Shown: one piece after another, positions 37,837 through 46,841 of the stretch
Numbering within the stretch: the first letter of the stretch is position 1
Layout: every line of letters starts with the position of its first letter
Assembly (NCBI RefSeq): GCF_008298035.1
Contig: NZ_CP042910.1
Location: 5,595,001-5,659,000, forward strand
Length of the DNA: 64,000 nucleotides
Origin: Gimesia maris
Lineage (GTDB): Bacteria; Planctomycetota; Planctomycetia; Planctomycetales; Planctomycetaceae
Direction: 5' to 3'
Program-made: the position numbers and the translations under genes
The notes under the pieces: generated by a model
Told to the model about the DNA's origin: nothing
What the model saw: the letters and a program-made list of their open reading frames with translations, nothing else
Database searches by the model: none

Positions 37837-38583
37837 TTATCTCGCAGAATCTTGTTGCAGAATCTCTGCCACTTGGGCGAGTTGCTCCTGTGTATTGACG
37901 CCCATCGCTTCCTGAATATCAAAAACGGGAAACGCTTTCACAGTCTGTCCCGCTTTCAGCAGGATTTCAGCACAGTCCGTCAGATAATATTCTGCCTGGC
38001 TGTTATCGGGCTTCAACTGTTGTAACGCGCTGAATAACTGCCGTCCGTCAAACGCGAAACAGCCGGTATTGATTTCTTCAATTGCTGCTTCTTCGGGAGT
38101 GGCATCTTTCTGTTCCACAATGCGTAGAAACTGCCCCTCTGCGTCGCGAACAATGCGTCCCAGACCATGATTGGCTTTGGTAACCGCGGTTCCGACGACA
38201 CAGGCCGCCTGGTGTTCCAGCTGCAGTTCGAGTAGTTTTGAGAGTGAACTGCCTTTTAACAGAGGAGTATCTCCGGCCAGAACCAGCACGGGACCATCGT
38301 GGTCCGCCAGGTTTTCGGCACTCATCATGACCGCATGCCCGGTTCCCTTTTGTTCTGACTGCAGGGCAAATTCGATATCACTGTGTTGGGCGAGCGCCGC
38401 TTTGACTTCATCAGCTTTGTGCCCGACGATCACGACCAGCGTTTCGCAGTTCGCAACTCGGGCGGCATCTAATACGTATTCGATCATCGGACGGCCCAGA
38501 ACCGGATGCAGAACCTTGGGAAGCTCTGATTTCATCCGGGTACTTTTACCGGCGGCAAGAATCACGGCGGCAGGACGACTCAC
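37837..38583 (-). CDS. UDP-N-acetylglucosamine pyrophosphorylase domain (GlmU-like, monofunctional)
   Basis: 248 residues: only the nucleotidyltransferase half of GlmU. The signature VILAAGKSTRMKSELPKVLH (~7-26) binds the nucleotide, with QKGTGHAV, VLAGDTPLL and the later EEINTGCFAFDG typical of GlmU. It would make UDP-GlcNAc from GlcNAc-1-phosphate. The C-terminal left-handed beta-helix acetyltransferase domain of bifunctional GlmU (about 220 residues) is absent, so GlcN-1-P acetylation must be done by another protein. prs follows downstream. Confidence 0.9.
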   Translation of the reverse strand: MSRPAAVILAAGKSTRMKSELPKVLHPVLGRPMIEYVLDAARVANCETLVVIVGHKADEVKAALAQHSDIEFALQSEQKGTGHAVMMSAENLADHDGPVLVLAGDTPLLKGSSLSKLLELQLEHQAACVVGTAVTKANHGLGRIVRDAEGQFLRIVEQKDATPEEAAIEEINTGCFAFDGRQLFSALQQLKPDNSQAEYYLTDCAEILLKAGQTVKAFPVFDIQEAMGVNTQEQLAQVAEILQQDSAR

Positions 38584-38684
38584 GATGGATTTCCTTTAAT
38601 CAGCAATTCAATGGGTGTGCGGCACAATTCAAATCATGACCAATGTCAGTCGACATGTCACTCAGCAATATTTGACAGTCTTGA

Positions 38685-39839
38685 TTAAAACTGCACACCA
38701 AAACGGGCGATGAAACCATCTTTGATGTCAAATCCGCCACCACGTCTGAAGTCAGCTTCACGTTTCAGAATACCCCCTGCTTCGATGAACATTGACATGC
38801 AGCCATTGTCACCCCGCAAACCGAGCATCATGACATAATCTTTGAATTCGACCTGATCGCGGCCATTCACGCCGGCCCGCTCCACTTCGAACGCTTCAAT
38901 ATCATATTCGAAGGTACCGTAAAGCCAGACGCTCTTATCACCGACGTTACCCAGGAAGCGGCTGACGCGCGACTTGGGGAACATGGCTCGCACTTCCCAC
39001 AGATCATTGGGAGTCCAGACGACACCAGCATAAGGAATGACATAATCGCCGACCCGGTCCCAGTATGCGGCACCAGCTGCAAACATCCAGGTATCAGAAG
39101 GGCGGAAGAACAGAACGACACGAGCATCAAACTGCCAGGCATGTGAACTCAAACTCTTGCCAAAGTCGGAAGCCAAAGCAGGCGTGAAGCCTAACTGGAC
39201 ACTCCACAGACCATTGGCGGGTGTTGACATCTGCAGATCACTGCCGAAACGGTATCCCGCCCCTGGTAACGAAACGAACTGGGGACCATCCCAGCCACGG
39301 TAATCAAACTCGGGAGTCGCTGTGAAAATCCAGCCATTCCGGGTGGGAGTCGTATATTGCAAATCAACGTCTGTTTCGAATACAGCAAAGTTTCCGCCCG
39401 GTGCTCCCCCTGGTTGGACATAGGTTCGTGACTTGGGCAGGAAACCGAATTCAAACTTCGAAGACCAGCCAAAGCGATAAGGCTGTGGACCATTGATACC
39501 GGCTGGATAGCTTCCTCCGGGCATACCTTGTGCTGCATAAGGGTCCATACCACCACCCGGTGTCAAAAAGGGATCGTACCCCTGTTGAGGTGCTCCATAC
39601 AGATTCCCCCCACCCATATTGGGGTCATAGGGCTGCGCATTCGGATCGATAAACTGCCCGCCATTTTGAGGCATTGTTGTGCCATACGGGGCCGTTTCTT
39701 CATAGGTTGGTGGCGGACTTTGAGCGCGAATTACAGCCTCAAAGTCTTCTGCGGGCGTATAAATAGTAGTGATTTCATCCGCATTCAGGTTAATGCTGGC
39801 GGAGAAAACAATGGCAAGACAAAGAAGGGAAGCTTTCAA
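38685..39839 (-). CDS. outer-membrane beta-barrel protein (DUF6268-like)
   Basis: 384 residues. Signal peptide MKASLLCLAIVFSASINLNA, then a Pro/Gly/Tyr-rich linker (~40-115, e.g. GGNLYGAPQQGYDPFL) followed by a beta-strand-rich domain (~120-384) with alternating aromatic residues (GWSSKFEFGF, YTTPTRNGWIFTATPEFDYR) and a terminal Phe (ARFGVQF), as expected for BamA-inserted barrels. The DUF6268 assignment is from memory of the family's pattern and is tentative. Substrate, if any, unknown. Confidence 0.75.
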   Translation of the reverse strand: MKASLLCLAIVFSASINLNADEITTIYTPAEDFEAVIRAQSPPPTYEETAPYGTTMPQNGGQFIDPNAQPYDPNMGGGNLYGAPQQGYDPFLTPGGGMDPYAAQGMPGGSYPAGINGPQPYRFGWSSKFEFGFLPKSRTYVQPGGAPGGNFAVFETDVDLQYTTPTRNGWIFTATPEFDYRGWDGPQFVSLPGAGYRFGSDLQMSTPANGLWSVQLGFTPALASDFGKSLSSHAWQFDARVVLFFRPSDTWMFAAGAAYWDRVGDYVIPYAGVVWTPNDLWEVRAMFPKSRVSRFLGNVGDKSVWLYGTFEYDIEAFEVERAGVNGRDQVEFKDYVMMLGLRGDNGCMSMFIEAGGILKREADFRRGGGFDIKDGFIARFGVQF

Positions 39840-40401
39840 TGTTCAACCTGCGAATATAGGATTAATCAGTTTGCGAGCAGAAGTGCTCTGTCTGAATGGG
39901 GAGTCGGCAACACGCTGTGGCACAACTCTTCTGTGTTGGGGTGGTTTAGTGAGGGGATTTTCCAAATGCAGGCGATTAGGTCAACATCAATCTGAAGGCA
40001 TTCAGGATGAAACTTGAGGAAATGTTTGAATTATTCAGAGAATTTCAACAGCTTTTTTTGCGAGTCAGTACGGGAGTTCAGAGAATTCTGAAAGCGACGC
40101 AGAACGCAACACCATCGAGGGAAGAATCTTACGTTAAGGTGCACTGGCGCTGGCACGAGACTTGATGAAGCGATGCCTGCCGACACGAAATCAGTAGTTT
40201 CCCTGCACCCGGAATTCAATCAGACAACGCTGATCGGCCGTCAGAGATGAAGGTCGCCTGCGGGACTATCGAGATTCCAGAGATGAGAAAAGCGAGCAGG
40301 CTGCCGATAGTCTGTCATTGACTCTCTGGCAGTAAAAACACTTCTGGATCACCCAGAACTGTTTCTGTCAGAGTCAAAAATTCAGAAGAGTGAATCGGCT
40401 T
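39840..40401. other. gene-free stretch upstream of the outer-membrane gene
   Basis: 562 bases with no supportable gene. Includes a small hairpin (GAGCA-GAAG-TGCTC near 39872) and TGGCACGAGACTTGA near 40151, which resembles a sigma54 site on the plus strand but lacks its -12 GC. Purpose unclear; it may contain the promoter of the barrel gene on the minus strand. Confidence 0.4.
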
Positions 40402-40641
40402 TTATTTATGATAACCCAGACCGGTGACCACTGAATGCAGTTCTTCGAAGGTGATAAAGCGACGGCGGTGAAGCAATTTGTACTGGTCGATCGCTTGCGC
40501 CAGTTCGTTGACATCCTGGTTTTCTGAATTGTAGGAATTACTGAACTGACGTCGTTCACCAATTCCAGCCGGACGACTGTCGTCCCGATTTTGACGACGA
40601 TCCTCGAATGTGGCAGACTGTTGCTCGGTGACCTGTTTCAT
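40402..40641 (-). CDS. small protein of unknown function
   Basis: 79 residues. A strong ribosome-binding site (AAGGAG, eight bases before ATG 40641) supports it as a real gene. No signal peptide. The N-terminal half is polar and probably disordered (QNRDDSRPAGIGERRQFSNS); the C-terminal half is helical (NELAQAIDQYKLLHRRRFIT). No family recognised. Confidence 0.65.
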   Translation of the reverse strand: MKQVTEQQSATFEDRRQNRDDSRPAGIGERRQFSNSYNSENQDVNELAQAIDQYKLLHRRRFITFEELHSVVTGLGYHK

Positions 40642-41009
40642 GAGATTGCTCCTTGAAGATTGACTTACCAGCTAAACCTTAAGTTACGATTTCTGGTAAT
40701 GTGTGAATATTTGATATCTGCAGCGGTTATTTCTGTCATCTGCTGCTCAAAATATCTACTGTTCTGATTATGGGAATTATAGCAAACGTTCGGCAAAACT
40801 CGTTTTTGCAGGGAAAATGGGGAGTCAATCTCGGCCCGGAATATTCCTGTCAAAAATAGAATCGGCGGTTCTGTACGTCTTCTTTGGCTTACACGGCATT
40901 TCTCGTTATATTACAGGTATTACGATCATAGGTATTCTGCCTGTCATGCAGCACTTGTCAGGAGGGATTCCAATCAACGGTAACAAAGACGGAATTTCAT
41001 TCTCCGAAT
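40642..41009. other. divergent intergenic region upstream of gpsA
   Basis: 368 bases. Holds the promoter-like element for gpsA (40884-40912); AT-rich on the left, where the promoter of the 79-residue gene must lie. Confidence 0.45.
40884..40912 (+). promoter_or_regulatory. sigma70-like promoter for gpsA
   Basis: TTGGCT (40884-40889), 17-base spacer, TATATT (40907-40912), giving a leader of about 90 bases before ATG 41010. Confidence 0.5.
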
Positions 41010-42023
41010 ATGAAAGATCAAAGTTTTATGGATACAAAAGTGGCAATTCTGGGTGGAGGTGGTATGGCAACCGCCTGCGCAACACTACTCAGTGAATCAT
41101 CCGATATTGCAGTTTCGATGTGGGTCCGCAAACCGGAAGTAGCAGCGGATATGCAGAAAAGCCGGGAAAATAAACGGCTGCTGCCTGGGGTCACTCTGGT
41201 AGAATCAATCCAGGTGACTTCTGATGTTGATGAAGCGGTCTCTGATGCGGATTATCTGGTGGTAGCGATCCCGACCGAATTCCTCAGGCAGGCACTAACG
41301 AAACTCGCCCCTCATTTAAAGAACGTCACACCGGTCATCAGTGTGATTAAAGGGATTGAACAGGATACGTTTTTTCGCCCCAGTGAAATCATCGCCGACG
41401 TACTCGGCCCCCGCCCTGTTGTCGCACTGGGTGGTCCCAGCCATGCTGAAGAAATCGCCCGCCGCCTGCCTGCCAGCGTGGTCGCCGCCAGTGGTGATAT
41501 TCAGTTGGCGAAGCAGACCCAGAAGCTGTTCAGTACAGATCGATTTCGAGTCTATACGAACGTGGATATTGTCGGCGTCGAACTGGCAGGCGCTTTGAAA
41601 AACGTGATCGCGATAGCCGCGGGAATCTGTGATGGTGGTAAATACGGCGACAATGCCAAATCCGCAATCATGACACGAGGCCTGGTTGAGATGAATCGTT
41701 TCGGTTCTGCCTATGGAGCAGAGCCATCCACATTTTCCGGGCTGGCTGGTGTCGGAGACCTGATCACAACCTGCATGAGTCCATTCGGGCGTAACCGCAG
41801 CCTGGGCGAACGCCTGGGTCTGGGAGAAACACGCGAAGAAATTACTTCCAGTATGGATGCGGTCGCAGAAGGGGTGAATACTACCCGCAGCGTGTATGAT
41901 CTCGCTGAAGCAAAAGGACTGGACATGCCCATCACCACAGAGATTTTCCGCGTGCTGTTTGAAGGCAAGTCACCGGAAGCGGCAACACAGACACTGATGA
42001 CGCGGCCACAGCGAGAAGAATAA
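41010..42023 (+). CDS. gpsA: glycerol-3-phosphate dehydrogenase [NAD(P)+]
   Basis: 337 residues from ATG 41010; ATG 41028 (MDTKVAILGGGG) is also possible, and neither has a strong Shine-Dalgarno. Reduces dihydroxyacetone phosphate to sn-glycerol-3-phosphate for phospholipid synthesis. NAD site VAILGGGGMATACATLL, then VISVIKGIEQDT, VALGGPSHAEEIARRLP (GPS motif), the catalytic Lys in ELAGALKNVIAIAAGICDG, and LAGVGDLITTCMSPFGRNR. Stands alone under its own promoter. Confidence 0.95.
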   Translation: MKDQSFMDTKVAILGGGGMATACATLLSESSDIAVSMWVRKPEVAADMQKSRENKRLLPGVTLVESIQVTSDVDEAVSDADYLVVAIPTEFLRQALTKLAPHLKNVTPVISVIKGIEQDTFFRPSEIIADVLGPRPVVALGGPSHAEEIARRLPASVVAASGDIQLAKQTQKLFSTDRFRVYTNVDIVGVELAGALKNVIAIAAGICDGGKYGDNAKSAIMTRGLVEMNRFGSAYGAEPSTFSGLAGVGDLITTCMSPFGRNRSLGERLGLGETREEITSSMDAVAEGVNTTRSVYDLAEAKGLDMPITTEIFRVLFEGKSPEAATQTLMTRPQREE

Positions 42024-42101
42024 ATCATCACTGGAAGAGTTCTCGTCGTCGAACCGTTTTAAGCAACTCATTTTTTACTATCAATTCCCTCGGAGTATTT
42101 G

Positions 42102-43394
42102 ATGCGATTTTCAGGACTGACATTCACAGCTTGCCTGTTCATTATTTTGATGTCTGATTATTCTCAGGCAGAAACCTGGCCTCAATTCCGTGGTGCCAGT
42201 GGAAGTGGTGTCTCGCCGGAAAAGAATCTGCCGGAAAAATGGTCTGCTGAACAGGGCATTCTCTGGTCGGTGGCCTTACCGGGTCGTGCCAATTCGTCAC
42301 CAGCCATCACGGAGAACCGCGTGGATGTCACTACAAAGACAGACGATGATGGACTCTGGATCCTGTCATTCGATCGCAAAAGCGGTCAGCAGATTCGCAA
42401 GGTCAAAGTGGGAACCGGTTCCCTGGCGGCCCCTGGTCCCCGCAATCTCTGGGCACATCGACACAACGCTGCCACGCCTTGCCCGATTTCTGATGCTGAG
42501 CATATCTGGGCATACTTCGGGTCAGGCTTACTGGTCTGTCTGGATGTGGAATCGGGGGAAACTGTCTGGAAACGGGATCTGGTGAAAGATTACGGAGCGT
42601 ACGACATCACCTTCGGCATGGGTTCCACTCCCCGCCTGTGGGGTGACTTACTGTTTGTGAGTTGCATGACAAAAGGCCCTTCTTATGTTGTCGCCTTTGA
42701 TAAGCTGACTGGCAAAGAGGTCTGGAAACAGAATCGTAAACTTCCTGCAGAAAAAGATGGTGCCGACGCCTATTCGACTCCTGCGATTTTTCAAAATGGC
42801 GATCGAACGGAACTGCTGGTCTCCGGTTCGGATCATGTGAATGCCTATGATCCCCAGACTGGAAAACAGCTCTGGATTGCAGGTGGACTGGATATTCCCA
42901 GTCCCTTTGGCCGCATCATTGCAGCTCCCGTCGCGAGTTCCAGTACTGTGATTGCGACTTCCGGAAATCCGGGGGGCGGTGGTCTGGGATTTATCAAAGC
43001 CTTTCAGAATGGGAAAGCCGGTGATATCACTCAATCAGGACTGCTCTGGAAATTTGATGTTGCAACTCCCGATTCATCTACACCACTCGTACTGGATGAC
43101 AAACTGTATATGATCAGCCAGAACGGCGTTGCTACCTGCCTGGATCTGAAGACAGGAGAGCCCGTCTGGAAGAAACGAATGAAAGGACAGTATTTTTCAT
43201 CCCTGGTTGCCGGCGATGGAAAAGTCTACTTCCTGAGCATCGAAGGCTTGTGCACCGTCGTTAATGCGGCGAGTGGAGAGTTGATTGCGGAAAATCAACT
43301 GCAGGGGACTTTTTATTCTACGCCCGCCATCAGTGATGGTGTCATCTACCTGCGTTCGTTTGACCGCCTGTATGCGATCTCGGGTAAACCTTAA
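42102..43394 (+). CDS. PQQ-type beta-propeller protein, exported
   Basis: 430 residues from ATG 42102, with GGAG nine bases upstream (TTG 42099 would add one residue). Signal peptide FSGLTFTACLFIILMSDYSQ with cleavage near QAE. The rest is a series of ~45-residue PQQ-like blades: each has a pattern such as LLVCLDVESGETVWKRDLV, VVAFDKLTGKEVWKQNR, VNAYDPQTGKQLWIAGG and TCLDLKTGEPVWKKRMKGQ. Such proteins resemble BamB or alcohol-dehydrogenase propellers; the PQQ-ligand residues of dehydrogenases are not evident. Common in planctomycetes. Ends at a bidirectional terminator. Confidence 0.88.
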   Translation: MRFSGLTFTACLFIILMSDYSQAETWPQFRGASGSGVSPEKNLPEKWSAEQGILWSVALPGRANSSPAITENRVDVTTKTDDDGLWILSFDRKSGQQIRKVKVGTGSLAAPGPRNLWAHRHNAATPCPISDAEHIWAYFGSGLLVCLDVESGETVWKRDLVKDYGAYDITFGMGSTPRLWGDLLFVSCMTKGPSYVVAFDKLTGKEVWKQNRKLPAEKDGADAYSTPAIFQNGDRTELLVSGSDHVNAYDPQTGKQLWIAGGLDIPSPFGRIIAAPVASSSTVIATSGNPGGGGLGFIKAFQNGKAGDITQSGLLWKFDVATPDSSTPLVLDDKLYMISQNGVATCLDLKTGEPVWKKRMKGQYFSSLVAGDGKVYFLSIEGLCTVVNAASGELIAENQLQGTFYSTPAISDGVIYLRSFDRLYAISGKP

Positions 43395-43397
43395 GCC

Positions 43398-43439
43398 AAA
43401 AAACGCCTATCAGTACCATTGCTGCGAGGCGTTTTTTTT
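43398..43439. terminator. bidirectional terminator between the propeller and DUF1501 genes
   Basis: AAAAAACGCCT (43398-43408) pairs with AGGCGTTTTTT (43427-43437), with an 18-base loop and T-runs in both directions. Confidence 0.85.
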
Positions 43440-43466
43440 CGTTCTGATTTGAGCCAGGCAGTGTGA

Positions 43467-44918
43467 TCAAACGCGGCCTGCCAGTTCCGGAATGGCGTTC
43501 CCGTGCATGACAATCGGTGTCGGACGACCTGAGAAATCGGGTAAAAACGTATTGGCGTAATCAATGCCCAGATGTGAATAGATGGTCGCCAGGAAATCAT
43601 GGGGTCCTACGGCACGTTCCACAGGGCCTTCCCCTTTTCCATCTGTCGCACCGATGATCTGCCCGGTCTGAATATTTCCCCCCGCAAACAGCATCGAATT
43701 CGCGTTCGGCCAGTGATCGCGGCCCGGCTGAGTCGTTCCCGCGCTGCCGCTGCCAATTCCGCCCCCCGTACTTTTCGAGTAGGAAATGCGAGGCGTACGA
43801 CCAAATTCGCCTGCCACAACAACCAGTACCCGTTTATTCAGACCCCGCTGGTAGATGTCTTCAATCAAAGCCGTCACTGCCTGGTCATAGAACGGCATCC
43901 GATATTTGATCGCATCAAACACGTGGTGATTGACGGCATGATCATCCCAGTTTTGTACCCGACCACATAGTTTTCCGGAAAGTTCGGTCGTAATGATTTC
44001 CACTCCCGCTTCCACCAGTCGCCGCGCCATCAGACATTGCTGCCCCCATTGATGCATGCCGTACCGCTCACGAATATGTTGTGGCTCGCGGGTTAAATCA
44101 AAAGCATCGGCAGCCTGTTTGCTGGTCAGCAGATTCGTCGCCTGGGCTTCGAACTGATTCATCGCTTCCATGGAGCCATCCAGATCCAGATCGCGACGAT
44201 ACTGATCGAACTGCTGACGCAGTGAAATTCGCTGCGCCAGTCGTGCTGTCTGTTTAGCATCCGTCAGACCAATATTGGGAACCTTGAAATCAGGCGCACT
44301 GGGGTCTCCACTAATCTGGAAAGGACCGGCCCCCGGTCCCAGGTAGGTGGGGCCGGCAATCTGAAAGCTGTCGTAATTCGTGATGGCATTGATACCCACA
44401 TAATTGGGTAGAGCATTGTTTGAATCGCGACGGAGAAAATTGGCAACCGACATGAAGTCGGGCAGTTTGGGTTTGCGCTTATCAATGCGATCCGGATCGC
44501 CTCCCAGCACCTGCAGTGAACCGGCGGGGTGGCCACCTCCGGTATGGGTGATTGAACGCAGAATGGTATATTTATCCGAGATCTGTGCATGCCGGGGGAG
44601 CAACTCGCTGATGAGCAGACCTTCTGTGTTCGTCGCGATCGGCGAAAAGGGGCCACGATAATCAGAAGCAGCATCAGGTTTGGGATCGTAGGTATCCAGA
44701 TGACTGACGCCACCACGGCACCAGACCAGAATAACTGCCGTCCGTTCTTTTTTGGGCGTGGCTGGAGTCTTTTTCTGCGATTCCGCGGCCGCCTGCAGTT
44801 GATATAATCCGGGCAGAGACAGACTGCTGAAGCCCCCCAGGCCGATTCGCATGAATTCGCGCCGGGATGCTCCTGTCGGCCCCTGATTGGACTGCTTTCT
44901 GTTCAATTGCTGTTTCAT
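43467..44918 (-). CDS. DUF1501 family protein with Tat-type signal (second copy)
   Basis: 483 residues. N-terminal twin-arginine motif SRREFMRIGLGGFSSLSLPG within the first 40 residues. Family pattern: VILVWCRGGVSHLDTYDPKP, RSITHTGGGHPAGSLQVLGG, and VVVAGEFGRTPRISYSKSTG, then RDHWPNANSMLFAGG. The same core is seen in the copy at 7545-8888, but the two differ widely outside it. No DUF1549/DUF1553 partner is adjacent. A good promoter lies ~70 bases upstream. Confidence 0.88.
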   Translation of the reverse strand: MKQQLNRKQSNQGPTGASRREFMRIGLGGFSSLSLPGLYQLQAAAESQKKTPATPKKERTAVILVWCRGGVSHLDTYDPKPDAASDYRGPFSPIATNTEGLLISELLPRHAQISDKYTILRSITHTGGGHPAGSLQVLGGDPDRIDKRKPKLPDFMSVANFLRRDSNNALPNYVGINAITNYDSFQIAGPTYLGPGAGPFQISGDPSAPDFKVPNIGLTDAKQTARLAQRISLRQQFDQYRRDLDLDGSMEAMNQFEAQATNLLTSKQAADAFDLTREPQHIRERYGMHQWGQQCLMARRLVEAGVEIITTELSGKLCGRVQNWDDHAVNHHVFDAIKYRMPFYDQAVTALIEDIYQRGLNKRVLVVVAGEFGRTPRISYSKSTGGGIGSGSAGTTQPGRDHWPNANSMLFAGGNIQTGQIIGATDGKGEGPVERAVGPHDFLATIYSHLGIDYANTFLPDFSGRPTPIVMHGNAIPELAGRV

Positions 44919-44988
44919 CTCGATGCCTGAATGGTGTCCGAAATTGATTTTGGACTGAGCGCGTAATTTTCTATCGTAGTTTATCGGG

Positions 44989-45018
44989 ATTATACCATGC
45001 GGTTCGCTACTCTGTCTA
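44989..45018 (-). promoter_or_regulatory. sigma70-like promoter for the second DUF1501 gene
   Basis: On the minus strand TAGACA (45013-45018), 18-base spacer, TATAAT (44989-44994), about 70 bases upstream of ATG 44918. The same TAGACA-N18 arrangement occurs upstream of the TPR gene at 48562. Confidence 0.55.
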
Positions 45019-45054
45019 ATCGAACCCGTAAAACAGCTGAAAGATACTGCGCAA

Positions 45055-45093
45055 TAAAAAAGCCTCTGGAAAGTTTCTTTTTCTCAGAGGCTT
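45055..45093 (-). terminator. terminator of the small lipoprotein gene
   Basis: AAGCCTCTG (45060-45068) pairs with CAGAGGCTT (45085-45093); on the minus strand a run of six T follows. Confidence 0.85.
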
Positions 45094-45110
45094 AGTAAAA
45101 ACGTGGTTTT

Positions 45111-45437
45111 TCAGAGCTTCCCGGCCATTTCTTTGGCAATTTTTTTCGTTTCAGCAGGGGACTTGGAAGCTTCCAGCTTGTCCAGATCGGATAACAGTTT
45201 ATCCGCTTTCGCTGCATCTGACTGCTTCAGACCTTCCAGCGTCTCTCGGAATCCCATGGCGGCACTTCCCATTTCTCCGGTCTCGGCAATAGACTCAAGG
45301 GCAGCCTTCATATCCGCGGTGGACGTGATATTGTTTGTGTTAACCGCATCGGTTTCGCTGGAGGGTTGGTTAGTTCCATTACCACAGCCCACAAAAAACA
45401 TCGTAAAGAGCAATAGAATTGTCGACGTCATCCTCAT
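45111..45437 (-). CDS. small putative lipoprotein
   Basis: 108 residues, function not recognised. A lipoprotein signal MTSTILLLFTMFFVGC gives a lipid-attached Cys at ~18. The mature part is a Ser/Thr/Asn-rich linker followed by a helical, Lys/Glu/Ala-rich domain (SDAAKADKLLSDLDKLEASK). AAGGA lies about nine bases upstream of ATG 45437. Has its own terminator; expression probably monocistronic. Confidence 0.75.
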   Translation of the reverse strand: MRMTSTILLLFTMFFVGCGNGTNQPSSETDAVNTNNITSTADMKAALESIAETGEMGSAAMGFRETLEGLKQSDAAKADKLLSDLDKLEASKSPAETKKIAKEMAGKL

Positions 45438-45583
45438 CAGTTCGGTTCCTTTTTGAGCAATTTCAGGTCATTGATGTATGGGATAGTTGTACCAGTTTTC
45501 CATCCTGATTACCCGTTATCGCGGCAGGTTAATGCTGTTTCCTCATCAGGAAACGGGGAAAGATTGAAACTGGCAATGATTAA

Positions 45584-45625
45584 ATTAAAAAAGAGCGAAA
45601 CTCATGGTAACGAGAATCGCTCTTT
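45584..45625 (-). terminator. terminator of the DUF1559 gene
   Basis: Stem AAAGAGCGA (45590-45598) with TCGCTCTTT (45617-45625), extended by a second short pairing, followed on the minus strand by a run of six T. Confidence 0.85.
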
Positions 45626-45652
45626 CAGTTGATTACAACTCAAGCGAAAGAT

Positions 45653-46660
45653 TTACCATTCACCAATCACTTCTTCACCAGCGGTTGAACCGAGGTGTTG
45701 CCAGAGTGTGATATCAATGTTATCACTGGCAAATCGGACGGCACCGTCTCCCATTAGAACATGGGCACCACCAGTGTGCCGACTACGGGCAGACCAGACT
45801 CCGGCAGAATCGTACCAGCCACAACCACTACAAGGATGGGCATCCGGGTTTGGTGAGTTTGGTGGGTTCAGGGTATTGAAGACAGTTTGACTCCCTACTC
45901 CGTTCATCCATTCGCGTCCCACATGACTGTGAGTGTTGGTCGTCCCTGCCAGAGCCTGAGCCCCGTAGGCATCAAGGGCTGCTTTAGAAGTAAACGTGTT
46001 CGACCAGCCTGAAGGAAATGCCTGTGCCCGGACCAGGTCCGTCTTCACATTAAATTTACTGCCATCATTATCGCCAATTGTTCTTTCACCAGCGGCGATC
46101 GTGTTTGATGTTCCATCAAGCACATCGCTGATCCGGGTAGGTTTACGATAATTAAACATGCCAATCTGCTGCGACCATCCCAGGTTCCACCAGACTGAAG
46201 GACCGGCACTGACATAGTAATTGTTACCAGCATCAGCCCCCGCCCACTTCAAATCGGAAGGACACAGGAATGCAGGAACCGTGTTGTTGCCAACAGCATC
46301 ATTACTGGATGAAGCCGAATCATTATACATCTGATTCCAGTTGATCTGGTTGTAAAGGTTCGCCTGATCCATATAAGGAAGCATCAAAGCATGAGCGCTC
46401 ATTCCACGCCAGGAATAAGCTCCCGCACTGGAATCATAAACAGAAGGCGCATTGGCAATAGGAAACATGCCGTGTGCATCATGATAGTTGTGCATCGCCA
46501 GACCAAATTGTTTCAGGTTGTTCTTACACGTTGAGCGGCGAGCGGCTTCGCGTGCCTGTTGAACGGCAGGTAATAATAACGCGATCAGAATCGCAATAAT
46601 GGCAATCACCACCAGCAATTCAATCAATGTGAATCCCCTGCGACTTAATAAGCGCTTCAT
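45653..46660 (-). CDS. DUF1559 prepilin-like protein
   Basis: 335 residues from ATG 46660, preceded by GGGGAG seven bases upstream; an in-frame codon at 46702 would add 14 residues. The N-terminus is a classical type IV prepilin signal, [20 protein letters not shown], cleaved after Gly. DUF1559 follows, with [20 protein letters not shown], and near the C-terminus [16 protein letters not shown], the H-x9-DG-type motif. These proteins form a large expanded family in planctomycetes; whether they build pili is unknown. Its own terminator follows the stop. Confidence 0.93.
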   Translation of the reverse strand: MKRLLSRRGFTLIELLVVIAIIAILIALLLPAVQQAREAARRSTCKNNLKQFGLAMHNYHDAHGMFPIANAPSVYDSSAGAYSWRGMSAHALMLPYMDQANLYNQINWNQMYNDSASSSNDAVGNNTVPAFLCPSDLKWAGADAGNNYYVSAGPSVWWNLGWSQQIGMFNYRKPTRISDVLDGTSNTIAAGERTIGDNDGSKFNVKTDLVRAQAFPSGWSNTFTSKAALDAYGAQALAGTTNTHSHVGREWMNGVGSQTVFNTLNPPNSPNPDAHPCSGCGWYDSAGVWSARSRHTGGAHVLMGDGAVRFASDNIDITLWQHLGSTAGEEVIGEW

Positions 46661-46841
46661 CAGATTCTCCCCAGATAAATAAGTAATAAATACATGATAC
46701 ACCGCTCATTCTTCACCAATTAGACAGGAAGCGGTACTTACTCTCGAAAAATTAACGCTTTATAAATCGTACCTTAAAATTGCTGTTTGTAGCAACGACC
46801 ATTCCGTTGTTTTGAGCGTTTTTTACCTAGTAGATTGTTAA

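Noticed and set aside
39528-39995. 155-residue plus-strand frame spanning the end of the barrel gene's antisense strand and the intergenic region
   Set aside because: Starts inside the antisense of the barrel gene and has no coding-like pattern in its intergenic part.
40149-40165. sigma54-like site TGGCACG-N4-TTGAT
   Set aside because: The -12 GC is missing and the next plus-strand gene is ~850 bases away.
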